Positions 39,007 to 49,911 of a stretch of DNA of 64,000 bases are shown one piece after another. Every line of letters begins with the position of its first letter. Positions within the stretch are counted from its first letter, which is position 1. A program made the translations under genes and the position numbers. The stretch lies in the NCBI GenBank assembly GCA_001508005.1, contig LGEZ01000008.1:1-64000 (forward strand), in the 5' to 3' direction. This DNA is from Clostridia bacterium 41_269. GTDB taxonomy: Bacteria > Bacillota > DTU086. The notes under the pieces were generated by a model that searched no databases, was not told the origin of the DNA, and was given only the letters and a program-made list of their open reading frames with translations.

Positions 39007-39039
39007 CCCCTAAAACCAAAAAATTTTTGGTTTTAGGGG
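39007..39039. terminator. Long perfect inverted repeat between azlD and the arg operon
   Basis: CCCCTAAAACCAAAAA (39007-39022) and its complement (39024-39039) are separated by one base, giving up to 16 paired bases. A T-rich ATTATTTTTAT follows on the + strand. Most likely the azlCD terminator; the symmetry would also let it act from the other side. Confidence 0.65.
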
Positions 39040-39051
39040 ATTATTTTTATC

Positions 39052-39086
39052 TTGAATATTTATACATCTATCTGTATAATTATTAA
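39052..39086 (+). promoter_or_regulatory. arg operon promoter overlapped by two ARG-box-like palindromes
   Basis: TTGAAT (39052-39057), 17 bases, TATAAT (39075-39080). Two 14-base elements resembling the ARG box TGAATAATTATTCA overlap the -35 and -10: TGAATATTTATACA (39053-39066) and TGTATAATTATTAA (39073-39086), with centres 20 bases apart. ArgR/AhrC repression by arginine is the natural reading. Confidence 0.72.
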
Positions 39087-39116
39087 CCAATAGTTTTAAA
39101 TTTGGGGGTTTGGGTT

Positions 39117-40157
39117 TTGATTAGAGCGGGAATTATTGGTGCCACAGGATATACAGGAGCTGAGCTTGTAAGGATTTTGTACCGGCATTCTAAGGTGGAA
39201 ATCCGCTATTTGTCTTCTAGGAGCTTTGCCGGTGAGGATATATCCAGCGTTTATCCCAGCCTCAAGGGCTGTGTGGAAAAAAGCTGCGAGGAACAGAATC
39301 TGGGTAGGGTTTGTGAAGAATGCGACGTGATTTTTGCAGCCCTGCCCCACGGGCATTCTGTGCCCATTGTGAAAAGGGCTTTGGAGTCGGGGGTTAAGGT
39401 AATTGATCTGGGAGCTGACTTTAGGCTCAAAAACCCGGAGGAATATGAGCGCTGGTATGGGCTGAAGCATGAAGCTCCAGATCTTCTTGATGAAGCGGCT
39501 TACGGTCTGCCTGAAATATATGAAAGGGATATTGAAAAAGCTAGGATTGTGGCCAATCCCGGTTGCTATCCCACCAGCATCATTCTGGGTCTGGCGCCCC
39601 TTTTGAAAAAGGGGGTAATAAAGACAGAAAGCATTGTGGCGGACAGCAAATCAGGCGTTTCGGGAGCGGGCAGAACCCCTTCGGAAAAGACTCATTTTGT
39701 GGAGTGCAATGAAAATGTCAGTGCCTATGGTGTTTCAGGGCACAGGCACAGGCCGGAGATTGAGCAGGAGCTGGAAAAACTTGCAGGTAATTCTGTGCGC
39801 ATAACCTTTACCCCTCATCTTGTGCCCATAACTAGAGGAATTTTGAGCACCATTTATGCTGAGCTGGATTTTGATATTACTCAGGGTGAGGTTCGGGAAC
39901 TTTATGAAAGTTTTTATCAACATAAACCCTTTGTGCGCATTCTTCCTGAAGGAGTCTTTCCCCGAACCCGGTGGGTATACGGATCTAATTTCTGCGATAT
40001 AAATTTCTATGTGGACAGTGAAGCTAAAAGGATAACAGTTATTTCAGCTATAGATAATCTAGTTAAAGGAGCAAGCGGTCAGGCAGTGCAGAATATGAAT
40101 CTGATGTTTGGTTTTTCAGAGGTAGAGGGACTTATGGTTCCCGGTCTCTGTCCGTAA
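39117..40157 (+). CDS. argC: N-acetyl-gamma-glutamyl-phosphate reductase
   Basis: A 346-residue ArgC: reduces N-acetylglutamyl phosphate with NADPH. The Rossmann motif GIIGATGYTGAELVR is at the start and the catalytic cysteine lies in NPGCYPT. TTG 39117 is chosen, 8 bases after GGGGG; TTG 39102 would give an unusual extension. First gene of the arginine operon. Confidence 0.95.
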   Translation: MIRAGIIGATGYTGAELVRILYRHSKVEIRYLSSRSFAGEDISSVYPSLKGCVEKSCEEQNLGRVCEECDVIFAALPHGHSVPIVKRALESGVKVIDLGADFRLKNPEEYERWYGLKHEAPDLLDEAAYGLPEIYERDIEKARIVANPGCYPTSIILGLAPLLKKGVIKTESIVADSKSGVSGAGRTPSEKTHFVECNENVSAYGVSGHRHRPEIEQELEKLAGNSVRITFTPHLVPITRGILSTIYAELDFDITQGEVRELYESFYQHKPFVRILPEGVFPRTRWVYGSNFCDINFYVDSEAKRITVISAIDNLVKGASGQAVQNMNLMFGFSEVEGLMVPGLCP

Positions 40158-40186
40158 TTGTTGGGTTTTGAAAAGGAGGGTTGGCT

Positions 40187-41416
40187 GTGGAAGAAGATTT
40201 GGCGATGGAAATAATAGATGGTGGTGTTACAGCGGTTCAGGGATTTAAAGCATCGGGACTTCACTGTGGAATAAAGCGCAGCAAGGCTGATCTGGCGCTG
40301 ATATTTTCTGAAAAAGAGGCTACAGCAGCGGGTGTTTTTACCCAGAATGTGGTTAAAGCTGCCCCGGTTATCCTTACCATGGAGCATTTAAGCAGCGGCA
40401 GGGCAAGGGCTGTGGTGGTTAACAGCGGCAATGCCAATGCATGTACGGGAGAAAGGGGCATGAGTGATGCTAAAAAAATGGCAGAGTTAACTGCTGATGC
40501 TCTGGGAATAAAACCGCAGGAAGTTGTGGTGGCTTCTACGGGCGTTATTGGAGTTCCCCTTCCTATGGATAAAATCCAAAGGGGAATATATGAAGCAGCT
40601 GAAAAGCTTTCTGCTGATGGCGGACCTACAGCAGCGGAGGCAATAATGACTACGGATACCTACCCAAAGAAATTTGCGGTGCGCTGTGATATTGATGGAA
40701 CTCCAATAACTGTAGGCGGCATTGCCAAGGGTTCGGGAATGATCCATCCCAATATGGCTACAATGCTGGCATTTATAACTACCGATGTGGCTGTTTCTCC
40801 CAAAATGCTGAGGAAAGCTCTAAAAAGTGCTGTAGATAAAAGCTTTAACATGATTACTGTGGATGGAGATACCAGTACCAATGATATGGTTGTGGTTCTG
40901 GCAAACGGTTTATCAAAGATCCCTATTATTGATGCTGAGACACCGGCGTATTTTAAATTCTTGAAAACCCTTGAAAGAGTTTGCCTTGAGCTGGCTAAAG
41001 AAATAGTTAGGGATGGAGAAGGGGCAACAAAGTTTGTGGAAATAGAAGTTTTAGGGGCTTCCAGCATAGAGGGAGCCAGGAAACTTGCCCTTTCTGTGGC
41101 CACATCAAATTTAGTTAAGACAGCCCTGTTTGGGGAAGATGCAAACTGGGGAAGAATATTGGCAGCATGCGGAAAAGCAGGTGTGGAGTTCAATCCTTCA
41201 AAGGTTGATATTTTCCTTCAGAGCAAAGTTGGAACAGAACAAACTGCCAGGGGAGGTATGGGGCTTCCTTTCAGTGAAGAGAATGCTTCCCGAATACTGG
41301 CGGAAAAGGAAATTAAGATAATTATCAATTTAAATGATGGGGAATCATCAGTCAAAGCATGGACCTGTGATCTGTCCTACGAATATGTGCGCATTAACGC
41401 TTCATACAGGACTTAG
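40187..41416 (+). CDS. argJ: Bifunctional ornithine acetyltransferase / N-acetylglutamate synthase
   Basis: A 409-residue ArgJ. The self-cleavage site is seen in GSGMIHPNMATMLAF, where the threonine of ATML becomes the nucleophile of the beta chain. ArgJ recycles the acetyl group, so no argE is needed. GTG 40187 lies 7 bases after AGGAGG; TTG 40181 is too close. Confidence 0.95.
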   Translation: MEEDLAMEIIDGGVTAVQGFKASGLHCGIKRSKADLALIFSEKEATAAGVFTQNVVKAAPVILTMEHLSSGRARAVVVNSGNANACTGERGMSDAKKMAELTADALGIKPQEVVVASTGVIGVPLPMDKIQRGIYEAAEKLSADGGPTAAEAIMTTDTYPKKFAVRCDIDGTPITVGGIAKGSGMIHPNMATMLAFITTDVAVSPKMLRKALKSAVDKSFNMITVDGDTSTNDMVVVLANGLSKIPIIDAETPAYFKFLKTLERVCLELAKEIVRDGEGATKFVEIEVLGASSIEGARKLALSVATSNLVKTALFGEDANWGRILAACGKAGVEFNPSKVDIFLQSKVGTEQTARGGMGLPFSEENASRILAEKEIKIIINLNDGESSVKAWTCDLSYEYVRINASYRT

Positions 41417-41440
41417 CTGTTTATGGTGGAGGGATGAAAA

Positions 41441-42331
41441 TTGGTTGTTACTCCTTTGGATAAAGCCAATGTTCTCATAGAAGCCCTGCCCTATATAAAG
41501 GAGTTTTATGGGAAGACCATAGTGGTAAAGCTTGGTGGGCATGCCATGGTTAGCCCGGAGCTTAAGAATGCCGTTATACAGGATTTAACCCTTATGAAAT
41601 TTGTGGGTATGAATCCCGTAGTGGTTCATGGCGGCGGTCCCGAGATAAATGCCATGCTTCAAAGATTGGGGATAAAAACTTCCTTTGTGCAGGGACAGAG
41701 GGTTACGGACGAAGAAACCATGGACATTGTGGAAATGGTTTTGGCAGGAAAGGTTAACAAGGAAATTGTTTCACTAATAAACAAATGTGGTGCTTCGGCC
41801 ATCGGATTAAGCGGTAAGGATGGCAACCTCATTTTAGCTCGAAGAAAATTTTTTAAAGGAAAAGGAGAAAATGGTGAGGAATTTGACTATGATATAGGCT
41901 ATGTTGGGGAAATAGTGCGTATAAACCCAGAGGTTATAAGTTCCATTATATCCCAGGGATACATTCCTGTGGTTGCACCCATTGGAGCTGGAGAAAATGG
42001 AGAGAGCTACAATATAAATGCTGATTATGTTGCAGGGGAACTGGCTGTGGCGTTAAAGGCAGACAAGCTGGTGCTTCTAACGGATGTGGAAGGGATCTTT
42101 GCGGATCCTGACGATAAGGATTCTTTAATTTCGTCTCTCAAAGTAAGCAGTATTCAGAATCTCATTGATAGAGGAATTATCAATGGGGGAATGATCCCAA
42201 AGGTTCAGTGCTGTGCCCGTGCTGTTCTTGGAGGTGTGGGCAGAACTCACATTATTGATGGTAGGATACCCCACTCCATACTGCTGGAAATATTTACCCA
42301 TGAGGGGATTGGAACCATGGTTGTTAAGTAG
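41441..42331 (+). CDS. argB: Acetylglutamate kinase
   Basis: A 296-residue ArgB (amino acid kinase fold): VVKLGGHAM and [10 protein letters not shown] near the start, and the N-terminal helix ([14 protein letters not shown]) found in arginine-inhibited hexameric forms. TTG start after GGTGGAGGG. Confidence 0.95.
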   Translation: MVVTPLDKANVLIEALPYIKEFYGKTIVVKLGGHAMVSPELKNAVIQDLTLMKFVGMNPVVVHGGGPEINAMLQRLGIKTSFVQGQRVTDEETMDIVEMVLAGKVNKEIVSLINKCGASAIGLSGKDGNLILARRKFFKGKGENGEEFDYDIGYVGEIVRINPEVISSIISQGYIPVVAPIGAGENGESYNINADYVAGELAVALKADKLVLLTDVEGIFADPDDKDSLISSLKVSSIQNLIDRGIINGGMIPKVQCCARAVLGGVGRTHIIDGRIPHSILLEIFTHEGIGTMVVK

Positions 42332-42344
42332 AGGAGGTGTCAGG

Positions 42345-43562
42345 TTGGGGAACGATTTTATCAGACGTCTTGGGGAAAAGTATCTTATGAAAAATTATAC
42401 GCGGCAGCCTGTAGCCCTTGTTAAAGGAGAAGGGGTCCATGTTTGGGATGCTGAGGGTAACAAGTATATGGATTTTGTAGGAGGGCTAGCGGTAAACTCT
42501 TTGGGGCACTGTGACCCTGAAGTAGTAGAGTCTGCAGTGGAACAGCTTAAAAAGCTCATTCATTGTTCCAACCTTTACTGGACCGAACCCCAGGTGGAAC
42601 TGGCCCAGCTTCTGGTTGAGAATTCCGATTTTGATAGGGTATTTTTCTGCAACAGCGGAGCAGAAGCCAATGAGGCAGCTTTCAAGCTGGCAAGACGCTA
42701 TTTTCAGGTCCTGAAGGGCAGCAGGCGCTATAAAATCATCACAATGTATAAATCTTTTCACGGAAGAACTCTGGCAGCAGCAGCAGCTACGGGACAGGAG
42801 AAGGTTCATACTGGTTTTGACCCTCTGCCCCCAGGGTTTGTACATGTGCCCTTTAATGATATTGAAGCCCTTGAAAAAGCAGTAGATGATGAAACATGTG
42901 CAGTTATGCTGGAACCCATACAGGGAGAAGGTGGGATTAACGCCGCGAAAAAAGAATATATGAAGGAAGTGGAAAGGATATGCCGTGAAAATGGCATCCT
43001 TTTGATGGTAGATGAGATTCAGTGCGGGATGGGGAGAACGGGAAAGCTTTTTGCATATGAACATTATGAAATAAAGCCCCATGTGGTGACACTGGCAAAG
43101 GCTTTGGGCGGGGGACTTCCCATTGGAGCTGTGCTTGCTGTTGAAGAGGTGAGCAGAGCTTTTGGACCCGGCAGCCACGGCTCTACTTTTGGCGGTAATC
43201 CTGTATCTTGTGCTGCGGGAGCTGCAGTAGTTAATGCTCTGTTTGAAAGGGGACTCATAAAAAATGCTGCTCAGATGGGTAGTTATCTCTATGAAAAACT
43301 GGAGGATCTAAAAGAGAAATATGGATTTATTGAAGAAGTACGGGGGCTCGGCTTGATGCTGGGAATGGAGCTGAGCATGGACGGCAGCAGAATTGTTGAT
43401 CTTTGCAGGAAGAGAGGGCTCCTTATAAACTGCGCTTCAGAAAAGGTTCTTCGCTTCCTACCGCCCTTGAACATAACTAGGGAGCATGTGGACAGGGCAG
43501 TAGAGATCCTTGATGAGGTTTTGGACAGCATATCCAAAGAAGGGGAGGATGGAATTGGTTAA
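42345..43562 (+). CDS. argD: Acetylornithine aminotransferase
   Basis: A 405-residue PLP-dependent class III aminotransferase. SGAEANEAAFKLAR, MVDEIQCGMGRTG and the PLP lysine in LAKALGGGLPIGA are seen. TTG 42345 lies 5 bases after GAGGAGGTG, just past argB. The end overlaps argF by a few bases. Confidence 0.95.
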   Translation: MGNDFIRRLGEKYLMKNYTRQPVALVKGEGVHVWDAEGNKYMDFVGGLAVNSLGHCDPEVVESAVEQLKKLIHCSNLYWTEPQVELAQLLVENSDFDRVFFCNSGAEANEAAFKLARRYFQVLKGSRRYKIITMYKSFHGRTLAAAAATGQEKVHTGFDPLPPGFVHVPFNDIEALEKAVDDETCAVMLEPIQGEGGINAAKKEYMKEVERICRENGILLMVDEIQCGMGRTGKLFAYEHYEIKPHVVTLAKALGGGLPIGAVLAVEEVSRAFGPGSHGSTFGGNPVSCAAGAAVVNALFERGLIKNAAQMGSYLYEKLEDLKEKYGFIEEVRGLGLMLGMELSMDGSRIVDLCRKRGLLINCASEKVLRFLPPLNITREHVDRAVEILDEVLDSISKEGEDGIG

Positions 43563-44499
43563 TGAGGAGCAGTTTAAGGGCAGGGATTTTTTAACTCTTT
43601 ATGATTACACTCCTGAAGAAATCAATTTTATAATGGATTTTGCTGAAAAACTTAAGGATGAGCATAAAAAGGGAATAACTCATCATCTTCTTAAAGGAAA
43701 AACTTTGGGTATGATTTTCCAAAAAAGCTCAACCAGGACCCGAGTTTCATTTGAGGTAGGGATGTATCAGTTGGGAGGATATGCTCTGTTTCTTAGCAGG
43801 AATGATCTTCAGCTGGGCAGGGGAGAAACCATAGAAGATACGGGGAAGGTGTTTTCCAGGTATCTTGATGGTATAATGATACGTACCTTTGATCAGGCTG
43901 AAGTGGAAAGGTTAGCGGAAGCAGCGGATATCCCGGTTATTAATGGCCTAACTGATCTGCTTCATCCCTGCCAGGCTCTTGCAGATATTTTTACCATTAG
44001 AGAGTATAAGGGTAAGCTCAGGGGTATTAAGCTTGCTTATGTGGGAGATGGAAATAATGTTGCCAATTCTCTGCTCATAGCCGGTGCAAAGATGGGAATG
44101 AATGTTGTGGTCTGCTGCCCGCCGGGATATGAACCCGATGGTGAGGTGCTTAAAAAAGCATATTCCACTGCGGAGAGCACAGGATCAAAAATTGAGGTGC
44201 TTAATGATCCTGAAACAGCTGTATCAGGGGCTGATGTGGTTTATACTGATGTTTGGACCAGCATGGGACAGGAAGACGAAGCTCAAAAACGTGCGGAGAT
44301 TTTTAAGCCCTATCAGGTAAATGCAGATCTTATAAGGAAAGCAAAGAAGCAGTGTATTGTGATGCACTGTCTGCCCGCTCACAGGGGAGAAGAAATAACG
44401 GATGAAGTAATGGATGGAAAACAGTCGGTTGTTTTTGATCAGGCGGAAAACCGCCTTCATGTTCAAAAGGCTGTTATGGCCCTTATAATGGCTGATTAA
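43555..44499 (+). CDS. argF: Ornithine carbamoyltransferase
   Basis: A 314-residue OTCase: the carbamoyl phosphate motif [16 protein letters not shown], and the ornithine-side [10 protein letters not shown] are all present. It makes citrulline. TTG 43555 is preferred because AGGGGAGG ends 6 bases before it; ATG 43549 directly abuts that site. Overlaps argD by 8 bases. Confidence 0.94.
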   Translation: MVNEEQFKGRDFLTLYDYTPEEINFIMDFAEKLKDEHKKGITHHLLKGKTLGMIFQKSSTRTRVSFEVGMYQLGGYALFLSRNDLQLGRGETIEDTGKVFSRYLDGIMIRTFDQAEVERLAEAADIPVINGLTDLLHPCQALADIFTIREYKGKLRGIKLAYVGDGNNVANSLLIAGAKMGMNVVVCCPPGYEPDGEVLKKAYSTAESTGSKIEVLNDPETAVSGADVVYTDVWTSMGQEDEAQKRAEIFKPYQVNADLIRKAKKQCIVMHCLPAHRGEEITDEVMDGKQSVVFDQAENRLHVQKAVMALIMAD

Positions 44500-44515
44500 G
44501 AAAGGAGAAGCTGTG

Positions 44516-45724
44516 ATGAAAAAAGTTGTTCTTGCTTATTCCGGGGGACTTGATACTTCCATAATTATTCCATGGCTTAAAGAGAATTATGGTTGTGAAG
44601 TAATTGCAATGACTGCTGATGTGGGACAGGATGAGGATTTTAAGGCCATTGAGGAGAAGGCTTACTTGAGTGGTGCTTCAAAAGTTTATGTGGAGGACCT
44701 GAAAGAAGAGTTTGTAACGGACTTTATTTTTCCCACTTTGAAGGCTGGAGCGGTGTATGAAGGAAGATATCTGCTGGGAACTTCTTTTGCCCGTCCCCTC
44801 ATAGGTAAAAGGCTTGTGGAGATTGCTGAAAAAGAAGGAGCTGAGGCTGTAGCCCATGGGGCTACAGGCAAAGGCAATGATCAGGTGCGTTTTGAATTGG
44901 CTGTAAAAGCTTTAAACCCAGATCTTAAAATTATTGCTCCCTGGAGAGAGTGGAATATTTCTTCCCGAAAGGAAGCCATTGAATATGCAAAGAAAAAAGG
45001 GATACCTGTTCCCGTTACCAAAGAAAAACCCTATAGTCGTGACAGAAACCTCTGGCATTTGAGCCACGAGGGCGGTGATTTGGAAGATCCCTGGAACGAG
45101 CCTCCACAGGATCTCTATCAGATAATTACTCCTCCTGAAAAGGCTCCAGATGTACCCACATACATAGAAATTGATTTTGAAAGGGGAATTCCCGTGGCGG
45201 TGGACGGTGAAAAGCTGCTGCCTGTGGATCTTGTGAGGAAGGTTAATGAGGCTGGAGCAAAAAACGGAGTGGGCATTATTAGCATTGTGGAAAACCGTCT
45301 TGTGGGTATAAAATCCCGGGGTGTTTATGAAACTCCTGGAGGAACCATTCTTCATGCTGCCCATAATGCCCTTGAATCCATCACTTTAGACAGACAGACA
45401 GCTCATTTTAAAAGGCATATTGCTGAAAAGTATGCTCAGCTGGTTTATGATGGATTGTGGTATTCTCCTCTGAGGGAAGCCCTTGATGCTTTTGTTGATA
45501 AGACTCAGGAGACCGTTACGGGAACAGTGCGTTTAAAGCTGTATAAGGGAAGCTGCGAACCTGTGGGATTAAAATCTCCCTATTCCCTTTACATGGCGGA
45601 GTTTGCTACTTTTGAGGAGGACGAGGTATACAATCAAAAAGATGCAGAGGGATTCATAAATCTGTTTGGTCTTCCCCTTAAGGTAAGAGCATTAATGTTT
45701 AAGAAGGCTAAAAATAAGAAATAG
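44516..45724 (+). CDS. argG: Argininosuccinate synthase
   Basis: A 402-residue ArgG starting [18 protein letters not shown], the ATP-binding PP-motif; [13 protein letters not shown] and the citrulline-site segment [13 protein letters not shown] are conserved. It joins citrulline and aspartate. ATG 44516 is 8 bases after GGAG. The downstream gene is convergent, 27 bases away. Confidence 0.96.
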   Translation: MKKVVLAYSGGLDTSIIIPWLKENYGCEVIAMTADVGQDEDFKAIEEKAYLSGASKVYVEDLKEEFVTDFIFPTLKAGAVYEGRYLLGTSFARPLIGKRLVEIAEKEGAEAVAHGATGKGNDQVRFELAVKALNPDLKIIAPWREWNISSRKEAIEYAKKKGIPVPVTKEKPYSRDRNLWHLSHEGGDLEDPWNEPPQDLYQIITPPEKAPDVPTYIEIDFERGIPVAVDGEKLLPVDLVRKVNEAGAKNGVGIISIVENRLVGIKSRGVYETPGGTILHAAHNALESITLDRQTAHFKRHIAEKYAQLVYDGLWYSPLREALDAFVDKTQETVTGTVRLKLYKGSCEPVGLKSPYSLYMAEFATFEEDEVYNQKDAEGFINLFGLPLKVRALMFKKAKNKK

Positions 45725-45751
45725 TAAAAGGAGTGGATTTGGGGGCTGCTT

Positions 45752-46177
45752 TTATTTTACGATGGTTACGGGGCAGTGAGCCAGCTGAAGAACTTTGCTG
45801 CTTACACTTCCTAAAAGCAGCCCCTTAATACCTCCAATTCCCCTTGAACCCATGATAATGAGATCATAATTATAAAATTTGGCGAATTCGCATATGGCTT
45901 CTGCTGCATCATTGTCTTCCAGCACCTTTGTTTCAAAGGGTATGCTCTCCCTTTGAAGTATTCTCTCTATCTTATTAAGGCCTTCTTTCACTTTGGGATC
46001 ATAAAGATCCTTAAACTCCGAAGGAAGGGTTACCCCTCGGGATTTTATAAGGGTTATGAGGTTGTCCACGTGGAGAACCGTAATCCTGCTAATGCTGGCA
46101 GCCTTTGCGAGAAGTGCGGCATATTCTGCGGTCCTAATGGAATTTTCAGATCCATCGGCGCACAGAAGCACTTTCAT
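45752..46177 (-). CDS. Universal stress protein (UspA family), copy 1
   Basis: A 141-residue single-domain USP. The ATP-binding motif GxxGx9GS is present as GSRGIGGIKGLLLGS, followed by the end CPVTIVK. Start ATG 46177 follows GAGGAG by about 10 bases; TTG 46183 is possible. It lies on the opposite strand between argG and argH, together with a second copy. Role in stress or energy sensing is inferred from the family. Confidence 0.9.
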   Translation of the reverse strand: MKVLLCADGSENSIRTAEYAALLAKAASISRITVLHVDNLITLIKSRGVTLPSEFKDLYDPKVKEGLNKIERILQRESIPFETKVLEDNDAAEAICEFAKFYNYDLIIMGSRGIGGIKGLLLGSVSSKVLQLAHCPVTIVK

Positions 46178-46351
46178 CAGCAATCATCTCCTCTAAAATA
46201 TAGATGGAAAAAAGAAATAAGAAAAATAGAAAAAGAAGAAGGATTAGACAGCAAATTTGATGATGGGTCTTTTCATAAGGAGTGAGAGAGATTTGTAATG
46301 GGAAGTTTATATATGGGCAAGCAGGAGTGTAAATAAGAATTCACTGGGGGA

Positions 46352-46777
46352 TTATTTTACGAATGTTACAGGGCAGGGGGCAAGCTGAATTACCTTGTGG
46401 CTTACGCTTCCTAAAATAATTCCTTTTATGCTTCCCAGTCCACGGGTTCCCATTATAATCTGATCATAATTGTATTCTTTAGCGTAGTCGCAGATTGTTT
46501 CAGCCACATCGTATCCCTCTAATATCTTTATGTTGTAGGGTATGCTTTTTTCAGCAAAAAGGTTTTCTGCTCTTTTGAAGAGTTTGGCTATTTCTTCATT
46601 GATGATGCTTTCATAATCTTCTGGCAGAGTTCCGCCCCTTGACTTAATAATAGTTGCCAATGTATCTACAAAGACTAAGGTGACCCTACTGCCGGGAATC
46701 ATTTCTGCTAAATTGGCAGTAAACTCTGCGGCCCTGAAGGCATTATCAGAACCATCAATAGCAAGAAGTATTTTCAT
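46352..46777 (-). CDS. Universal stress protein (UspA family), copy 2
   Basis: A 141-residue USP closely similar to copy 1 along its whole length (shared IKSRG, LPEDY/LPSEF, and GTRGLGSIKGIILGS as ATP motif), so a tandem duplication is likely. ATG 46777 gives MKILLAIDGSDN; the longer reading from 46831 adds unconserved residues. The 174 bases between the copies show no gene. Confidence 0.9.
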   Translation of the reverse strand: MKILLAIDGSDNAFRAAEFTANLAEMIPGSRVTLVFVDTLATIIKSRGGTLPEDYESIINEEIAKLFKRAENLFAEKSIPYNIKILEGYDVAETICDYAKEYNYDQIIMGTRGLGSIKGIILGSVSHKVIQLAPCPVTFVK

Positions 46778-46895
46778 TATTTTTTCACTTCCTTTTTTAA
46801 AATATTTCTTTGATTCATCTATATACCACAAAATTTATTTTAATAAGGTTTTTTATAACGATCTGCTGCTGTTTAATTTTTGAGGGGGGATAGCT

Positions 46896-48287
46896 GTGAA
46901 AATGTGGAGCGGGAGGTTTACTAAAGAAACAGATGAATTGGTGGAAGACTTTCATTCTTCCATTTCTTTTGATTCCCGTCTATACAAACAGGATATCAGG
47001 GGGAGCATTGCCCATGCCAGAATGCTTGGGGAACAGGGTATAATTTCCAAAAAAGAGGCAGAACTCATTATTGAGGGGCTAAAGGAGATTGAAAAGGAGA
47101 TTGAAGAAGGAAAAATTACCTTCAGTGTTGATGCCGAGGACATTCACATGAATATTGAAAAAATACTAACAGAAAGAATTGGAGATGCGGGCAAGAAGCT
47201 TCATACAGCGAGGAGCAGAAATGATCAGGTTGCCCTTGATATGAGGCTTTACCTAAAAGAAGAAATAAATGTTTTATTGGACCTTATTGTGCATCTCCAG
47301 GAGACCATCGTGGCTAAGGCAGAAGAGAACATAGATGTGATTATGCCTGGATACACCCATCTTCAGAAAGCGCAGCCGGTTCTTTTTTCTCACCATCTTC
47401 TGGCTTATTTTGAAATGTTTCAGAGGGATTATGAGAGGCTTTTGGACTGCAGAAAGCGCACCGATGTGATGCCCTTGGGTTCGGGTGCTCTAGCAGGTAC
47501 TACTTTCCCCATAGATAGGGAAAGGGTAAAGGAGGAATTGGGCTTTAGTGAGATCTCAAGGAACAGCATCGATGCTGTAAGCGACAGGGATTTTGTACTG
47601 GAGTTTTTATTCTGCGCCTCAATGATAATGATGCACCTAAGCCGCTTCTGCGAGGAAATTATTCTTTGGTCCACAGATGAGTTTGGCTTTGTAGAGGTGG
47701 ACGATGCTTATGGAACGGGCAGCAGCATTATGCCGCAGAAAAAAAATCCTGATGTTGCCGAGCTTATTAGGGGCAAAACGGGAAGAGTCTACGGTTCCCT
47801 TATGGCGCTGCTAACAGTGATGAAGTCTCTTCCCTTGGCGTACAACAAGGATATGCAGGAGGATAAAGAAGGACTTTTCGATACTTTGGATACCGTTAAA
47901 GGATGTCTTAAAGTTTTTATTCCCATGCTGAAAACTATAAAAATTTTTCCGCAGAAAATGTACGAAGAAGCCCAAAGGGGATTCACCAATGCCACAGATG
48001 TGGCTGATTATCTTGTGGAAAAGGGAATACCCTTTAGGGAAGCCCATGAAATAACAGGACGATTAGTTCTTCACTGCATTAAACAGAGAATAACCTTGAA
48101 TGATCTGTCCCTTGAAGAATTTAAAAAATTTTCCCACGCTTTTGGAGAAGATATTTTCCAAAGAATATCTATAGAATCCTGTGTCATGAGGCGTGATGTT
48201 CCCGGTGCCACCAGCCCCCGTCAGGTTTCCCAGGCTATTTTGACATCCAAAAAAATTATTGAATGGAACAGACTGCATATTGTTTAA
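46896..48287 (+). CDS. argH: Argininosuccinate lyase
   Basis: A 463-residue ArgH ([20 protein letters not shown] at the start; the signature [12 protein letters not shown] with its catalytic serine loop). It releases arginine and fumarate. GTG start 6 bases after GAGGGGGGA. It is separated from argG by two opposed usp genes, so it needs its own promoter, which I do not see clearly. Confidence 0.95.
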   Translation: MKMWSGRFTKETDELVEDFHSSISFDSRLYKQDIRGSIAHARMLGEQGIISKKEAELIIEGLKEIEKEIEEGKITFSVDAEDIHMNIEKILTERIGDAGKKLHTARSRNDQVALDMRLYLKEEINVLLDLIVHLQETIVAKAEENIDVIMPGYTHLQKAQPVLFSHHLLAYFEMFQRDYERLLDCRKRTDVMPLGSGALAGTTFPIDRERVKEELGFSEISRNSIDAVSDRDFVLEFLFCASMIMMHLSRFCEEIILWSTDEFGFVEVDDAYGTGSSIMPQKKNPDVAELIRGKTGRVYGSLMALLTVMKSLPLAYNKDMQEDKEGLFDTLDTVKGCLKVFIPMLKTIKIFPQKMYEEAQRGFTNATDVADYLVEKGIPFREAHEITGRLVLHCIKQRITLNDLSLEEFKKFSHAFGEDIFQRISIESCVMRRDVPGATSPRQVSQAILTSKKIIEWNRLHIV

Positions 48288-48390
48288 AGTAGGATTGTAC
48301 AATTTGCAAGAAGGATTTTTAATTTTATTGTGGAATAGATTTTAAGTCTAAAATGTATTTAAAGAAATTTAGGATGGAAGGATGGTAGGT

Positions 48391-49911
48391 ATGAAGTTTG
48401 CTTTTATTATTGCTTATGTGTGTATTTTGGTAGGAATAGGCTATATTAGCATGAAAAAGACTAGGACGGTTAACGACTTCTTTTTGGGAAGCCGCAACAT
48501 TGGTCCATGGGTTTCGGCCTTTGCTTACGGGACCACTTATTTTTCAGCGGTGCTTTTTATTGGTTATGCTGGTAAAGTAGGTTGGGGCTTTGGGCTTTCC
48601 TCCCTGTGGATTGTTTTGGGCAATGCCTTTATAGGTGCTTATCTAGCATGGAAGATTTTAGCTGCTCCCACCCGTAGGCTTACTGCCCGTTTGGGAGTAC
48701 TTACCATGCCTGCCTTTCTTGAGGCCCGCTATGATTCCCGATGGCTTAAAATAGTATCTGCACTGATTATTTTTATTTTTCTTGTGCCCTATTCCGCTTC
48801 TGTTTATATGGGGCTGAGCTATCTTTTTGAGGAGGTTTTCAGCATACCCTTTGAAGTTGCTTTAGTACTGATGGCCGTGCTCACAGCTATTTATCTGGTT
48901 ATGGGCGGTTATTTTGCAGTGGCTATGACCGATTTTATTCAGGGTTTCATAATGATAGTAGGTGTTATCTTGATGATCATTTACGTAGTCTATGATCCCC
49001 ATGTTGGGGGAGTTGTAGAAGGAATTAAGAAGCTAGCTTTATACGATCCCCGTCTCATAAAGCCCATTGGTCCTCCGGGACTTATTCCTCTCCTTTCCAT
49101 GGTGGTTCTTACCAGCCTTGGTACCTGGGGACTGCCCCAAATGGTGCAGAAGTTTTATGCCATTAAAAACGAAGAATCCATTTCAAAAGCGAAAATAGTT
49201 TGTACATTGTTTTCCCTGCTGATAGCTTTTGGGGCTTATTTTACCGGAAGCTTTAGCCGCCTGTTTTTTGATAACAAGATGCCTATAGTAGGGGGACAAC
49301 CCAATCCCGATGTGATTATGCCTCAGATTATCAGCCGTGTACTGCCTGAATCTTTGGGAGTTGTTATTCTTCTTCTGGTGATGGCAGCTTCCATGTCCAC
49401 CTTGGCTTCCCTGGTTTTGGTTTCCAGCTCTGCAGTTGCCATTGACCTTGTAAAGGATACCCTTTATCCAGGAATAAGCAGGAGAGCGGCTGTTTTTCTG
49501 ATGCGCGTACTGTGTCTAGTTTTTGTTTGCCTTTCCCTTTGGATAGCCTTAAAAAAACCTACGGTAATTTTGTCTTTAATGTCTCTATCATGGGGGGCTG
49601 TTGCAGGTTCCTTTCTTGCTCCTTATTTATACGGCCTTTTCTGGAAAGGTGTAACCAAAGCAGGTGCTTGGGCAGGTATTATTTCTGGTTTGGGTATCTC
49701 AGTGGGTCTTTCCCTTTACTTTAATATGGATGAATCTCTTATTCCTACATTAGGGGCTTTGGCTATTGTTGTTCCTTTAGCTGTGGTGCCCCTCGTGAGT
49801 TTGGTTACAAAGAAATATCCTGAGACGTTCCTGCAGAAGATATTTGGTTCAGAGCCTTTATCAAAAAAATCAAGCAGTGTTATATATGAGGGAGTGGTAA
49901 GTCAGAAATGA
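48391..49911 (+). CDS. Sodium:solute symporter (SSS family)
   Basis: A 506-residue protein with about 13 membrane helices. The SSS pattern is seen in [19 protein letters not shown] near the N-terminus and [20 protein letters not shown] in the middle. The substrate is unknown; co-transcription with an aryl-CoA ligase and indolepyruvate oxidoreductase suggests an aromatic acid or amino acid. ATG 48391 follows GGAAGG by 8-9 bases. Overlaps the next gene by 4 bases. Confidence 0.88.
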   Translation: MKFAFIIAYVCILVGIGYISMKKTRTVNDFFLGSRNIGPWVSAFAYGTTYFSAVLFIGYAGKVGWGFGLSSLWIVLGNAFIGAYLAWKILAAPTRRLTARLGVLTMPAFLEARYDSRWLKIVSALIIFIFLVPYSASVYMGLSYLFEEVFSIPFEVALVLMAVLTAIYLVMGGYFAVAMTDFIQGFIMIVGVILMIIYVVYDPHVGGVVEGIKKLALYDPRLIKPIGPPGLIPLLSMVVLTSLGTWGLPQMVQKFYAIKNEESISKAKIVCTLFSLLIAFGAYFTGSFSRLFFDNKMPIVGGQPNPDVIMPQIISRVLPESLGVVILLLVMAASMSTLASLVLVSSSAVAIDLVKDTLYPGISRRAAVFLMRVLCLVFVCLSLWIALKKPTVILSLMSLSWGAVAGSFLAPYLYGLFWKGVTKAGAWAGIISGLGISVGLSLYFNMDESLIPTLGALAIVVPLAVVPLVSLVTKKYPETFLQKIFGSEPLSKKSSSVIYEGVVSQK

